From Anaerolineae bacterium (GTDB lineage: Bacteria; Chloroflexota; Anaerolineae; Promineifilales; Promineifilaceae), in assembly GCA_015486215.1 (NCBI GenBank), contig WFSA01000253.1:1-50320 (forward strand): a stretch of 50,320 nucleotides of DNA, read 5' to 3'. Shown here one piece after another: positions 24,076 to 32,804 of this stretch. Below the pieces are notes generated by a model, which was not told where the DNA came from, ran no database searches, and was given only the letters and a program-made list of their open reading frames with translations. The position numbers and the translations under genes are program-made. Position 1 is the first letter of the stretch; each line of letters opens with the position of its first letter.

Positions 24076-26595
24076 ATGACAAAAAGAAAAGTAAGTACCC
24101 ATCGTCGCCGACGCAGCACCAGCGATGGCGGACGTAAGCGGGCATCAGCCCCGCAACGCAAAAAACCATCCAGTTCCAGCTCATCCCGCCCGCATCCCAG
24201 CAGTTCTAGCGGCTCAAGCAGTTCGGGCGGCTCAAGCGGGTTTGGCGGATTTGGCGGATCGTCATCCAGCAACGGAATCCCCATATCTTTTGGCGGCGGC
24301 AAATTCAATAAATGGATAAGTATCGTCGTCGTGTTGATTTTTGTCTGTATATTTCTCTATGGGCAAATGAATAATGACGATGGCGGCAGCTACGACAACG
24401 GCAATTATACCAATAATGACACAACTTCATCCACATTAATTGCCACCGAACGGCCGTCAACACCCGACACCGCCAACTTCTCCACCCAGTCCGACCCGTT
24501 CATCCCCCCGCCAGCCTCCACCGACGGGCAGACATGGCTCATCATGCTCTACCAAGATGCAGATGACAAAATTCTGGAAAAAGACATCTACCTTGACCTG
24601 AACGAAGCGGAAAAAATCGGCTCCAACGACCGCGTGCAAATTGTCGCCCAAGTTGACCGTTTTGATGCCGGATATCAAGGGGACGGCGACTGGTCTTCGA
24701 CCAAACGGTTCTACATCACCCAAGATGACGATTTACAGCATGTCCATTCGCAGCAAATCATGGATTTGGGCGAGGCCAATATGGCTGATGGAGAGACATT
24801 GGTTGAGTTTGTCACATGGGCAGCCGACACTTTTCCCGCCGATAAATATGTGCTGATCATGTCAGATCATGGCATGGGCTGGCCGGGCGGCTGGACGGAT
24901 CCGTCGGCGCGCGGCACTGACGGCAATACCCCCCTCTCCAATTTATTGGGCGATCAACTCTATTTGGACGAACTTGACAACGCATTGGCAAAAATTCGCG
25001 CCCAAACAGATATTGAGCAGTTTGAACTCATCGGTATGGATGCGTGTTTGATGGCACATATTGAAGTGTTCAGCGCATTAGCTCCCCACTCCCGCTACGC
25101 CGTCGCCTCACAAGAGACCGAACCCGCGTTAGGCTGGGCGTATACCGGTTTCTTAGATGGATTAAGCCGCAATCCTGATATGACAGGGGCTGATTTAGGC
25201 CAATTGATTGTGGACACCTACATTGAAGAGGATCAGCGTATTGTGGATGATGCCCAACGCGCCGCGATGCTGCATCGCGGATCGCCATTAGGCGGGCTGT
25301 TTGGCATGTTGAGCGGCGGCGGCGGGGGAACGATGTCTGCCTCCCAATTAGCCGCCCAGATGGAGCAAAATGTAACGATAACGGCCGTCGATCTCGCCGC
25401 CATGCCCAATCTGATGAGCAGCGTCAATGATTTAGCTGTCGCCCTGCAAGAAGAAGATCAACCGACGGTAGCCGAGTCGCGCACCTATGCCCAATCGTTC
25501 ACCAGCGTTTTTGGCAGCAATGTACCCGCCTCCTACATCGATCTGGGCAGCTTTGTTCAACTCATTCGACACGAAAGCCGCAGCAATGCTGTCACCGAAG
25601 CGATTGACGGGGTACTCGCTTCACTCGGGCAAACGGTCATCGCCGAAAAGCACGGCTCAAAAAAGGCGGGAGCGACGGGTATGTCCATCTACTTCCCCAA
25701 TTCGCAACTGTATAGCAGCCCCGCGGCGGGGGCGGAATCGTACACGGGCATCGCCCGCCGCTTCGCCCAAGAGTCGTTATGGGATGATTATTTGGCATAT
25801 CATTACAACGGCCGTCCCATCGATCCCTCAACCAGCACCGTCGTTATCCCCGAACGGGGAACGGCCGTCACCCCGCCCGGAAGCGGCCAAATCACCCTCT
25901 CCCCCCTCACCCTTTCTAGCAGCAGCATCGATATAGGCGAAACGACTACACTGGCGGCTGACATCAGCGGCGAAAATGTCGGCTACGTCTACCTATTCGT
26001 CGGCTTTGTCGATCAAGCCGCTGGCTCCATCTTCTTAGCCGACATGGATTATCTGGACAGCGATAATTTACGCGAAGTCGGCGGCGTATATTATCCCGAT
26101 TGGGGCGACGGTGACTTCACCGTCACCTTCGACTGGGAACCGGTCGTGTTTGCAATTGATGACGGCGTAAACACCGTCGTCGCCCGCTTTACTCCCCAAA
26201 CTTATGGCGCGGCGATGGAAGATACCGTTTACACGGTGGATGGGATGTACACCTACGCTGACGGCGGCGAACCCCGTTACGCCCGCCTTTACTTCAGCGA
26301 TGGCGTATTGCGTCAAGCGTTCGGCTTCACTGGTGAAGGCGGCACAGGCTCCCCGCGTGAAATTCACCCGCAAACGGGGGATTCGTTTACCGTTTTGGAA
26401 CAGTGGATGGATTTGGGAAGCGACGGCCGTGTTGCTCAATCTGTCACCCAAGAGGGCGGCACGCTCACCTTCGGCGACGACACCTTCTACTGGCTTGATA
26501 TGGATGCGGCCGCAGGTGAATACATCGTCGGCTTCATCGTCGAAGATTTAGACGGAAACAAAAGCGAAGTTTTTGAGCAGGTTACAGTAAAATAG
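24076..26595 (+). CDS. Clostripain-family (C11) cysteine peptidase, membrane anchored
   Basis: 839 residues. Residues 1-75 are basic then Ser/Gly-rich low complexity; a single membrane helix lies at about 79-96, so the rest is probably outside the cell. A Thr/Ser/Asn-rich linker follows to about 150. The peptidase C11 domain starts with WLIMLYQDADDKILEKD (154-170), catalytic His265 in SDHGMGW and catalytic Cys324 in GMDACLMA. Clostripain-like enzymes cleave after Arg or Lys. The C-terminal region (about 620-839) has beta-rich segments like carbohydrate- or Ig-like domains. AGGAATAG lies before the start. Downstream at 50 bases is a second secreted protein on the same strand, possibly in one transcript. 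Confidence 0.9.
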   Translation: MTKRKVSTHRRRRSTSDGGRKRASAPQRKKPSSSSSSRPHPSSSSGSSSSGGSSGFGGFGGSSSSNGIPISFGGGKFNKWISIVVVLIFVCIFLYGQMNNDDGGSYDNGNYTNNDTTSSTLIATERPSTPDTANFSTQSDPFIPPPASTDGQTWLIMLYQDADDKILEKDIYLDLNEAEKIGSNDRVQIVAQVDRFDAGYQGDGDWSSTKRFYITQDDDLQHVHSQQIMDLGEANMADGETLVEFVTWAADTFPADKYVLIMSDHGMGWPGGWTDPSARGTDGNTPLSNLLGDQLYLDELDNALAKIRAQTDIEQFELIGMDACLMAHIEVFSALAPHSRYAVASQETEPALGWAYTGFLDGLSRNPDMTGADLGQLIVDTYIEEDQRIVDDAQRAAMLHRGSPLGGLFGMLSGGGGGTMSASQLAAQMEQNVTITAVDLAAMPNLMSSVNDLAVALQEEDQPTVAESRTYAQSFTSVFGSNVPASYIDLGSFVQLIRHESRSNAVTEAIDGVLASLGQTVIAEKHGSKKAGATGMSIYFPNSQLYSSPAAGAESYTGIARRFAQESLWDDYLAYHYNGRPIDPSTSTVVIPERGTAVTPPGSGQITLSPLTLSSSSIDIGETTTLAADISGENVGYVYLFVGFVDQAAGSIFLADMDYLDSDNLREVGGVYYPDWGDGDFTVTFDWEPVVFAIDDGVNTVVARFTPQTYGAAMEDTVYTVDGMYTYADGGEPRYARLYFSDGVLRQAFGFTGEGGTGSPREIHPQTGDSFTVLEQWMDLGSDGRVAQSVTQEGGTLTFGDDTFYWLDMDAAAGEYIVGFIVEDLDGNKSEVFEQVTVK

Positions 26596-26645
26596 GGGAT
26601 ACGTAGGGGAGACCCGCTAGGTCGCCCACAGAGAGAGTTAAAAAT

Positions 26646-27485
26646 ATGGCTATATTTACCTTATTTATAAGAAAGTATCGTTATGCACTATTAACCGTTT
26701 TGGCGGTCACTGCCATTTTAACTGTTGCTTTGCAGATTTGGTGGGCAACGGCCGTTTACGCCGCCGAAGATCAATTCATTTATCTACCGATCATACAAAA
26801 ACCAGAACAGGTCATAGATACAAGTAACCAAATCAAAAACGGTTCATTCGAAAATGGCTGGACAGATATGCCCCCAGCGGCGGGCAATCTCATCAATCAA
26901 CAGCCGTTTGAATGGACACTTTTTTTGATAGCGATAGGCGACCCGCTCTTTGACGATCCAAACACATTGGCAGAAGGCACGCCTGAATCGATCCACAAAA
27001 AGAGCGATCAACTCCCGCCGCAAGAACAGCCCGGCGGCGCAACTCCCCTGATTTTAGAGGGGGATTATGTCTACAAAACCTTCCACTTCGGCTCACCATT
27101 TGGAACCGAACTGCGGCAAACCGTAACTGGCTTGCCATCTGGAACTGAAATGCGTATCACCGTGCCGCTTCAAGTGCATTTGCATGGCGAAACGGACAAA
27201 TATGGCGCGGAAACCAGCTTATGGATAAACGATGTCGGCGGCTGGGCGAACGGATTCGAGATGGGGGATCGGCGGTGGTGCAAGCATGAGCGGCTGGCTG
27301 AGGTTCCCGCCAATGGGGAGCTTGAAGTTGTTGTTCGTATGAAAAGCAAATGGGCCAGCGCAAAGGATTTCTTCATCGACGATGTATATATGCTGCCCTC
27401 CAGCGAACCCTCCCCCTATCCAAATATGCCGCCCTGCACCAACAGCCTGCATTTAGAACGGTATCAAACGGCCGTTAAGGAATGA
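26646..27485 (+). CDS. Secreted protein of unknown function with a beta-sandwich-like domain
   Basis: 279 residues. One N-terminal membrane segment or signal (about 12-37, YALLTVLAVTAILTVALQIW), then AEDQFIYLPIIQKP, a YLPxI motif that I associate with many exported Chloroflexota proteins. The remainder begins NGSFENGW and ends FFIDDVYMLP, a pattern typical of carbohydrate-binding-like sandwich domains in which a bound ligand stabilises the fold. No catalytic motif is seen. It lies 50 bases after the C11 peptidase gene, same strand. The last codons (TAVKE) come from an ACGGCCGT palindrome. Confidence 0.7.
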   Translation: MAIFTLFIRKYRYALLTVLAVTAILTVALQIWWATAVYAAEDQFIYLPIIQKPEQVIDTSNQIKNGSFENGWTDMPPAAGNLINQQPFEWTLFLIAIGDPLFDDPNTLAEGTPESIHKKSDQLPPQEQPGGATPLILEGDYVYKTFHFGSPFGTELRQTVTGLPSGTEMRITVPLQVHLHGETDKYGAETSLWINDVGGWANGFEMGDRRWCKHERLAEVPANGELEVVVRMKSKWASAKDFFIDDVYMLPSSEPSPYPNMPPCTNSLHLERYQTAVKE

Positions 27486-27487
27486 GA

Positions 27488-27607
27488 GTAACTACTCAGC
27501 CTATCAATTATTTCACCACAAAGAAACAAAGATCACGAAGAAAATCTTAAAAAACTTCGTGTTCTTCGTGTCTTTGTGGTGAATTTGGACAATGGCTGAG
27601 TAGTTAC
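27488..27607. mobile_element. 120-bp GTAACTACTCAGCC-family element, copy 3 (intact)
   Basis: The ends GTAACTACTCAGCC and its complement are exact; the perfect 8-bp duplication GAATGAGA lies at 27480-27487 and 27608-27615. The left duplication overlaps the stop of the upstream gene. The interior contains TTCTTCGTGTCTTTGTGG. This is the best reference copy of the family. Confidence 0.92.
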
Positions 27608-27611
27608 GAAT

Positions 27612-27740
27612 GAGAATTAAATAAAACCAGAAACTTCCATCTGTCATTTCTGCGAAGGCAGGAATCCACAGTCTGGGAAATCATGGGTTCCCGCCTTCGC
27701 GGAGCCTGCCCTCATAAAGATGAGAGAATGACAACTTTGG
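27612..27740. repeat. Repeat R2, partial copy
   Basis: It contains GAATTAAATAAAACCAGAAA, GGAATCCACAGTCTGGGAAA and AAAGATGAGAGAATGACAAC. The closing arm is shortened relative to 16484-16676. Confidence 0.7.
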
Positions 27741-27743
27741 TAG

Positions 27744-27854
27744 GTATCTTCTCAATAAATCGTGGACAAGACTTGACAAATTTCATCAGCACTTTATTTT
27801 ACACGAGTGTCATTAGGAAAATTTGTCAAGTCTCCCCAGAATACTGAGAAGATA
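27744..27854. mobile_element. MITE, GTATCTTCTCA superfamily, type A (copy A3)
   Basis: Start GTATCTTCTCA, end TGAGAAGATA, with the shared type A interior. The flanking duplication is not clear. It lies immediately after the DUF1028 gene's stop codon and could serve as its transcript end. Confidence 0.85.
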
Positions 27855-27858
27855 GGTG

Positions 27859-28737
27859 CTATTCATCAAAGAATTTTTCCATCAAAAAATCAACCACCGC
27901 TTTATCGATCAACTCCCCTTCACCATCCCATCGATCATCAAGGCTTTCATGCTTAATCAGAGAGAACAGGGCGGCTCGTGTTTCGGGCGTAAACTCGCCA
28001 TCTAACACCCCCATATAATGCCGCGTTCGCATTAATAATTTTTGCAGCGGCAAAGCGATATCGGCCAACGGGATCATATCCTCTGGCTTGACTTCACCGC
28101 GATATAGCCGGTGCAAGCGCAAAAGGCGGCTTAATTCGCGGATCGGGGCGGGGTGGTCGTCCACGCGTAAATCAATGTACCGATCATTATTCTCGCCGTA
28201 GCCGCCCCCTTCACGCACAACGAGCAGTGCCGCCGATTGTCGTCCACGTTTGTCGCCGCCAGCCTCTTGTCCAGCCGCTAATGCGGTCAGCAGCCATTGG
28301 GCGAGTTCGCCGCCCCCCAGCCGCGTCCCTTCAAAAATAGCGGCCATCATTTCGATGGTGCCGGGCAGCAACAAATTTCCCTGACAAGCGAACCCGTCCC
28401 CCGTGATACTGCCTGCCCAATCCATGCAGAAATCGCCCGTAAAGGAGGCAGAATTCCCGTTTGCATCGACCATGCCGACTTGGCGGTATTCACGGTCGTC
28501 ATCCGCTGCCGTGACGATATTGATGGTTTCAACGGCCGTTTTCCCCTCAGCCATCAACTCCAATCCCTCAATCCCATAAGCGACATTGGCAAACGCCTGT
28601 GTCGCCACCGCCCCCACGCCCGCCTTTGCCCACGGCAAAACCGCGCCAACTGCCAAAAATTTTGACTGCACAGCGATTCCCCACTCCTGACGAACAGGAT
28701 CATGGGCGACGATAGAAAATGTTGCAATTGTTTTCAT
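27859..28737 (-). CDS. DUF1028 family protein (Ntn-hydrolase-like fold)
   Basis: The start MKTIATFSIVAHDP at 28737 matches the family; an upstream in-frame ATG at 28800 would add 21 unlike residues. That gives 292 residues. Seen: DPVRQEWGIAVQSKFLAVG, AVATQAFANVAYGIEGLELM, GNLLLPGTIEMMAAIFEG and RGRQSAALLVV, all landmark regions of DUF1028. The C-terminal 80 residues resemble a peptidoglycan-binding-like helical domain found in some members. The substrate is unknown; the fold suggests an amidase or acylase. It is divergent from a gamma-glutamyltransferase-like gene, 122 bases apart, which may point to shared use of peptides or amides. Confidence 0.85.
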   Translation of the reverse strand: MKTIATFSIVAHDPVRQEWGIAVQSKFLAVGAVLPWAKAGVGAVATQAFANVAYGIEGLELMAEGKTAVETINIVTAADDDREYRQVGMVDANGNSASFTGDFCMDWAGSITGDGFACQGNLLLPGTIEMMAAIFEGTRLGGGELAQWLLTALAAGQEAGGDKRGRQSAALLVVREGGGYGENNDRYIDLRVDDHPAPIRELSRLLRLHRLYRGEVKPEDMIPLADIALPLQKLLMRTRHYMGVLDGEFTPETRAALFSLIKHESLDDRWDGEGELIDKAVVDFLMEKFFDE

Positions 28738-28795
28738 GAAAGCCTCTTTGGATATATTATTGTCATTGTATAAGTATATAGTGTGGGGGTTGAGG

Positions 28796-28843
28796 GGCAA
28801 GTTTGCAAGGCGGCAAGACAGCAGGTTTGCAGGTTTGCGTTGT
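28796..28843. repeat. TTTGCA-rich tract
   Basis: CAAGTTTGCAAGGCGGCAAG and CAGGTTTGCAGGTTTGCG, of the same kind as the tracts flanking parA (47334-47445, 48222-48297), here in a divergent promoter gap. Confidence 0.5.
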
Positions 28844-28859
28844 GATAAGGAGTGTTTGA

Positions 28860-30455
28860 ATGAGTGGTGTGATTTCGGCGGGAAGTATGGGGACGGTGGC
28901 GGCGGGTGCGTTGATATTGAAAAAGGGCGGTAATGCGGTTGATGCGGCGGTGGCAGCGGCGTTCGCCTCGTTTATCGCTGAGATTGGGGTTGTCCATCTG
29001 GGCGGCAGCGGGATGGGACATCTTTATAATCCACATAACGGCCGTTCCATCGTTTATGATTTTTTCAGCAATGCGCCCGGCTTGGGCCGCACGCCTCCTG
29101 CCGCGCTTGATTTTGCCGAAGTGATGATTGATTTTGGGGCGACGACCCAATCTTTCCATCTGGGACGGGCGGCCGTTGCCGTGTCGGGCAACATTGCTGG
29201 ATTATGCCAGATGGCAGCCGATCACGGCCGTTTTCCCCTCTCCACCTTATTGCAGCCCGCGATCAAAATGGCGCGTGAAGGAATATCCATCGAACCATTT
29301 CAAGCAGAAACGTCCAGCTTATTAGAGCCGCTGTACACGCATACGGCTGGGATGCGCCGCATTTTTATGCAAAACGGCCGTATGATCCAGCCAAACGCCC
29401 ACTTTTCCATCCCCGATTTGGCAAATACTTTAGAGACATTGGCGCAAGAAGGGGCGGCGTATGCACAAAACGGCCGTTTAGCCGCCGCCATCGTTGCCGA
29501 CCAGCAAGCGAATGGCGGCCTGTTGACGGCAGCTGATTTGGCGGAGTATGCCGTGTATAAACGGCCGTCTATCCATCTCCCCTACCGCCAATATGAGCTG
29601 TTGCTGCCGCCGCCAAGCTCCACTGGCGGCGCGTTGACCGCGTTTGCACTCGGCTTATTAGGACAGTTCGACCCCGCCAATTTCCCGCACAGTTCCAGCC
29701 GCCATCTGCAATTGCTCTTTGAAATTATGTCCGCATCGGGACGGGTACGGCCGTTGTGGGACAAATGGACAGCTTCGCTCCCTGTCGAAGAGGCGATCAG
29801 CCGCCTGCTCGCTCCGTCATTCCTCAATCATTATCACCAAGAGATTGAACGCGCCCTGCGATTGGGCAACCCATCCCCCATCACCCCCGAACCAGACGCG
29901 CCGCCCAACACAAGCCACCTCAGCGTCATTGATAAGGATGGGTTGGCGGTCAGCCTGACGACGACGGCGGGCGAATCGGCGGGCTACGTCGTGCCGGGAA
30001 CGGGATATATTCCCAACAATATGATGGGTGAGGAGGATTTGCATCCCAACGGCTTCCACAACAGTCACCCCGTCGGCCAACGGCTGCCCACGATGATGAC
30101 CCCCACCATCATTTTGCGCGATGGGCAGACACGATTGGTCGTCGGCAGCGGCGGCAGTCTGCGTATCCGCAGTGCGATCTTGCAAGTGTTAAATAATTTA
30201 TTGGATTATGGATTATCGCTGGATGAAGCGGTCAATCGCTCGCGTGTGCATCTGGAGCGTCAAGTGCTGCAATGTGAAGCGGGCTTCGACCCGACGGCGA
30301 TCAATGCGTTAGAAAAAATGGGGTATCCAGTGAATCGGTGGCAAACGCGTAGTATCTACTTTGGCGGGGCGCACTCCGCTTCTCGAACGGAAAACGGCCG
30401 TTTGGCCGGCGCAGGCGACAATCGGCGCGGCGGGGCAGTGGCACATACGCCATAA
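28860..30455 (+). CDS. Gamma-glutamyltransferase family protein
   Basis: 531 residues, with AAGGAG 7 bases before ATG. The Ntn-hydrolase autoprocessing Thr is Thr351 in NTSHLSVIDKDG, splitting it into large (1-350) and small (351-531) subunits. AGALILKKGGNAVDAAVAA (15-33) and PGTGYIPNNMM (379-389) are classic. The substrate-binding Arg of the usual DFRExAP motif is missing: the matching segment reads YDFFSNAPG (66-74). Most bacterial GGTs are exported, but here no signal peptide is seen. It may therefore be a cytoplasmic acylase or hydrolase with another acyl substrate. Seven ACGGCCGT palindromes lie inside, the densest run in the window. Confidence 0.88.
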   Translation: MSGVISAGSMGTVAAGALILKKGGNAVDAAVAAAFASFIAEIGVVHLGGSGMGHLYNPHNGRSIVYDFFSNAPGLGRTPPAALDFAEVMIDFGATTQSFHLGRAAVAVSGNIAGLCQMAADHGRFPLSTLLQPAIKMAREGISIEPFQAETSSLLEPLYTHTAGMRRIFMQNGRMIQPNAHFSIPDLANTLETLAQEGAAYAQNGRLAAAIVADQQANGGLLTAADLAEYAVYKRPSIHLPYRQYELLLPPPSSTGGALTAFALGLLGQFDPANFPHSSSRHLQLLFEIMSASGRVRPLWDKWTASLPVEEAISRLLAPSFLNHYHQEIERALRLGNPSPITPEPDAPPNTSHLSVIDKDGLAVSLTTTAGESAGYVVPGTGYIPNNMMGEEDLHPNGFHNSHPVGQRLPTMMTPTIILRDGQTRLVVGSGGSLRIRSAILQVLNNLLDYGLSLDEAVNRSRVHLERQVLQCEAGFDPTAINALEKMGYPVNRWQTRSIYFGGAHSASRTENGRLAGAGDNRRGGAVAHTP

Positions 30456-30460
30456 TTTTA

Positions 30461-30509
30461 ACGCGGATGAACACGGATTTTTTTTCTTTGATCCGCGTTC
30501 ATCCGCGTT
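30461..30509 (+). terminator. CGCGGAT-type inverted repeat between convergent genes
   Basis: AACGCGGATGAACACGGAT pairs with ATCCGCGTTCATCCGCGTT across a run of T bases. It is placed between the GGT-like gene and the oppositely directed VWA gene. Confidence 0.5.
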
Positions 30510-30520
30510 ATATTTCCAAC

Positions 30521-31324
30521 TCAAGCAAAAACGGCCGTTGCCGCCCCTTGCTGACTAACCTGCACCGCCGACATCGAAGCCATACGGAAAATGCGGCTCA
30601 GCTCTACTGGACTCAGCCCCGCGTCAAGACCAATAGGGAAGCCGATCTCATCGGCCGCTTTTTGTGCTGGGGAACGGCCGTTTGCCCCCTTAAATCCGAT
30701 CTGCTTCTTCAATCCGAAGCCGACAAAAACCAGCGTGTACATCTCCTGCTTGAGCAAATCCGCCGCCGCTCGCTGCAGATCAGCCGCCCGCTGTGACGAC
30801 GCATTATCCTCCCCGTCTGAATAAACCATCACGATACATTGCACAGACAACCCGCTCTGCCGTAACTGCTGGGCGTACAAAACCATATTTGTCATCCCAC
30901 CCGCGACGGCATCATATAACGCCGTCGTATAATTGGGCGTATACGTTTTATCGGTAAGCCTGACCGCATCCTCCAGCGGCACATATCCGTGCAATGTTCT
31001 CACGCTGTCGTTGAACAGGATCGAGCTGACCAAAATATCATCGGCCGCAGGAGACGCGCTCATCGCCGCTAAATAATCGTTGTTATACGCTTTCATCAAA
31101 TCGCTGGCATAGGTGTACATCGATCCGCTCATATCAATAATGTTCATCGCCAGCGTCACATCGCTGCTGGCAAGCTGATCAAGAGGCGTGCCAACTGCCG
31201 TTGCCATCGTCGGCCCATTCAAATTCGCCACCAATAAATCCATCGTATCGGCCGTCAATCCATCATCCTGCGCCGACTGAAATAAATCATCCAAATTACC
31301 AAGTCCATTTCCATTATTCATCAT
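30521..31324 (-). CDS. VWA-domain protein
   Basis: 267 residues without signal peptide or membrane segment. Residues about 57-240 form a von Willebrand A domain with MIDAS DMSGS (Asp64, Ser66, Ser68), a Thr in YTPNYTTALYDAV and Asp in YSDGEDN, so metal-dependent ligand binding is likely. VWA proteins often work with MoxR ATPases or in metal-chelatase or stress (terD-type) systems; none is adjacent. The start MMNNGNGLGNLDDLF lies after a simple-sequence tract that would form its mRNA leader. Partner unknown. Confidence 0.85.
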   Translation of the reverse strand: MMNNGNGLGNLDDLFQSAQDDGLTADTMDLLVANLNGPTMATAVGTPLDQLASSDVTLAMNIIDMSGSMYTYASDLMKAYNNDYLAAMSASPAADDILVSSILFNDSVRTLHGYVPLEDAVRLTDKTYTPNYTTALYDAVAGGMTNMVLYAQQLRQSGLSVQCIVMVYSDGEDNASSQRAADLQRAAADLLKQEMYTLVFVGFGLKKQIGFKGANGRSPAQKAADEIGFPIGLDAGLSPVELSRIFRMASMSAVQVSQQGAATAVFA

Positions 31325-31331
31325 ACGCTCC

Positions 31332-31490
31332 GACGAGAGATAGAGATGGGAGATAGAGATGGGAGATAGAGATGGGAGATAGAGATAGAGAATACTACTC
31401 TACACTCTACACTCTATCTCTACCTCTATCTCTACACTCTACACTCTATCTCTACACTCTACACTCTATCTCTACACTCTACCTCTATCT
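31332..31490. repeat. Purine/pyrimidine simple-sequence tract
   Basis: GAGATAGAGATGGGAGATA units followed by CTCTACACTCTATCTC pyrimidine units, again able to fold back. It lies between the isochorismatase-fold gene and the VWA gene. Confidence 0.85.
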
Positions 31491-32411
31491 CTAAAACTGG
31501 TCACTGTTAATAAAATTGACACCTTGTTTGGCGAAATCGGCAAACCGCGCTTGAGCGATGGCGTGAAAATCGACATCAGGATGCTGCACAGGAGAGGTGC
31601 AGTCAGACAAGAAGGTGATTTTTTGCAATTGATCGGGCTTTTGACCAAAATCTTCTACCAAATCCTCCACCGTTTCCAGCACGCAATGGCTTTCCGCTTC
31701 GCCGGCGATCAATACCACATCAGCCCCAGCGAGCGCATCCAAAAACGGCTTATTCTTGCCTCCCTGCGGATGATTACTCACCTGTACCTCTGGTTGAATG
31801 ATGGAGTAATGCTCCGTCTGCGGGATGGTTCCCTTTGTCAACCATGTCGGCTGCGTTTTGCGGGCCAGACTGTGCCAGAGAACGGCCGTGAACAACTCAG
31901 GGTCAAGCGCGTTCCCCACACTGCCAATCATCACATGGTACGGCCAAATGACGAGCGTCTTCTTCGCCTCCGCCTCCAACTTCTTGACATAATTCGTCGA
32001 TTGCACCGGCATAACCAACGGCCGCCACGTCCCCGCCTTAATGTCCTCATACGTGATCATCGTAAACGGTTCAGGATGATTCCCATCCGCATCCGCCCAC
32101 CACGCAGGATGAAAAATCTGATGCGGCAGATGGGAGTCGAGCGAACAAGTGATATTAGTGATGCGTTCAGCATTCTTGTAAATAAATTCGATCAACCGCT
32201 GAATATCGCCAACCGAGCCGGGAACATGCAAACTGCCGTCAGGATGACAAAAATCAACCTGCATATCAATGATGACAAGATGCACTTTCTCCTTATCTTC
32301 TACGGCCGGTGCCAACGTCACCTTGCCCGCTTCGGCAGCGATGGCCGCATAATCGGGATAATACAATGTGCCAATACGGGCGGGATTATAAATAGATGGA
32401 TATTGAGTCAT
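31491..32411 (-). CDS. Isochorismatase-fold cysteine hydrolase, nicotinamidase-like
   Basis: 306 residues, longer than most family members (about 180-220) because of insertions. The catalytic triad is visible: Asp49 in VIIDMQVDF, Lys194 (LTKGTIPQ, by position) and nucleophile Cys243 in GEAESHCVLETVEDL. CSLDSHLPHQIFHP supplies Asp92, His94 and His101, like the metal site of nicotinamidases. The likely reaction is amide hydrolysis; nicotinamide to nicotinate is possible but not proven. It may share a transcript with the VWA gene downstream. Confidence 0.85.
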   Translation of the reverse strand: MTQYPSIYNPARIGTLYYPDYAAIAAEAGKVTLAPAVEDKEKVHLVIIDMQVDFCHPDGSLHVPGSVGDIQRLIEFIYKNAERITNITCSLDSHLPHQIFHPAWWADADGNHPEPFTMITYEDIKAGTWRPLVMPVQSTNYVKKLEAEAKKTLVIWPYHVMIGSVGNALDPELFTAVLWHSLARKTQPTWLTKGTIPQTEHYSIIQPEVQVSNHPQGGKNKPFLDALAGADVVLIAGEAESHCVLETVEDLVEDFGQKPDQLQKITFLSDCTSPVQHPDVDFHAIAQARFADFAKQGVNFINSDQF

Positions 32412-32804
32412 GATTTTCTCCTTATTCGTTACTGTGCGCCTTCACATTCTCAGATAAAGTGAAAGGATTTTGTTATATAGTGTCTTAGATACACTTATTT
32501 ATATCAACAGTATAGTGTACGAAACACACTTTGTCAATAGGCAATTTCAAAATCTCATACTGCACCTATTCCACCGCCAATTTTTTGGTTGTACAAATAA
32601 AAAAACCAGCTTATACTCTTCACGCGCTTCAAACATCCTCATGGGTTGCTCGTTTTTAAGCGTCAAGTTATTCCAGAACAACTTAGTTGAACAAACCCAC
32701 CATTTATCAACGCATGACAAACCACATGGAAACAAAAAATTAGACATTGATTACGCTAATAACAGTGATTGACTTTGCTTATGTACTCAATGTCCCACAA
32801 GTTT
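32412..32804. other. AT-rich gap without a recognised gene
   Basis: No repeat family of the window appears here. A 66-residue open frame on the minus strand (32547-32747) shows no recognisable motif. The stretch separates a minus-strand and a plus-strand gene, so both promoters should be here, but I could not choose boxes with confidence. Confidence 0.4.

Noticed and set aside
32547-32747. 66-residue minus-strand frame before pheA
   Set aside because: No motif, no SD sequence and AT-rich composition; not enough for a gene call.
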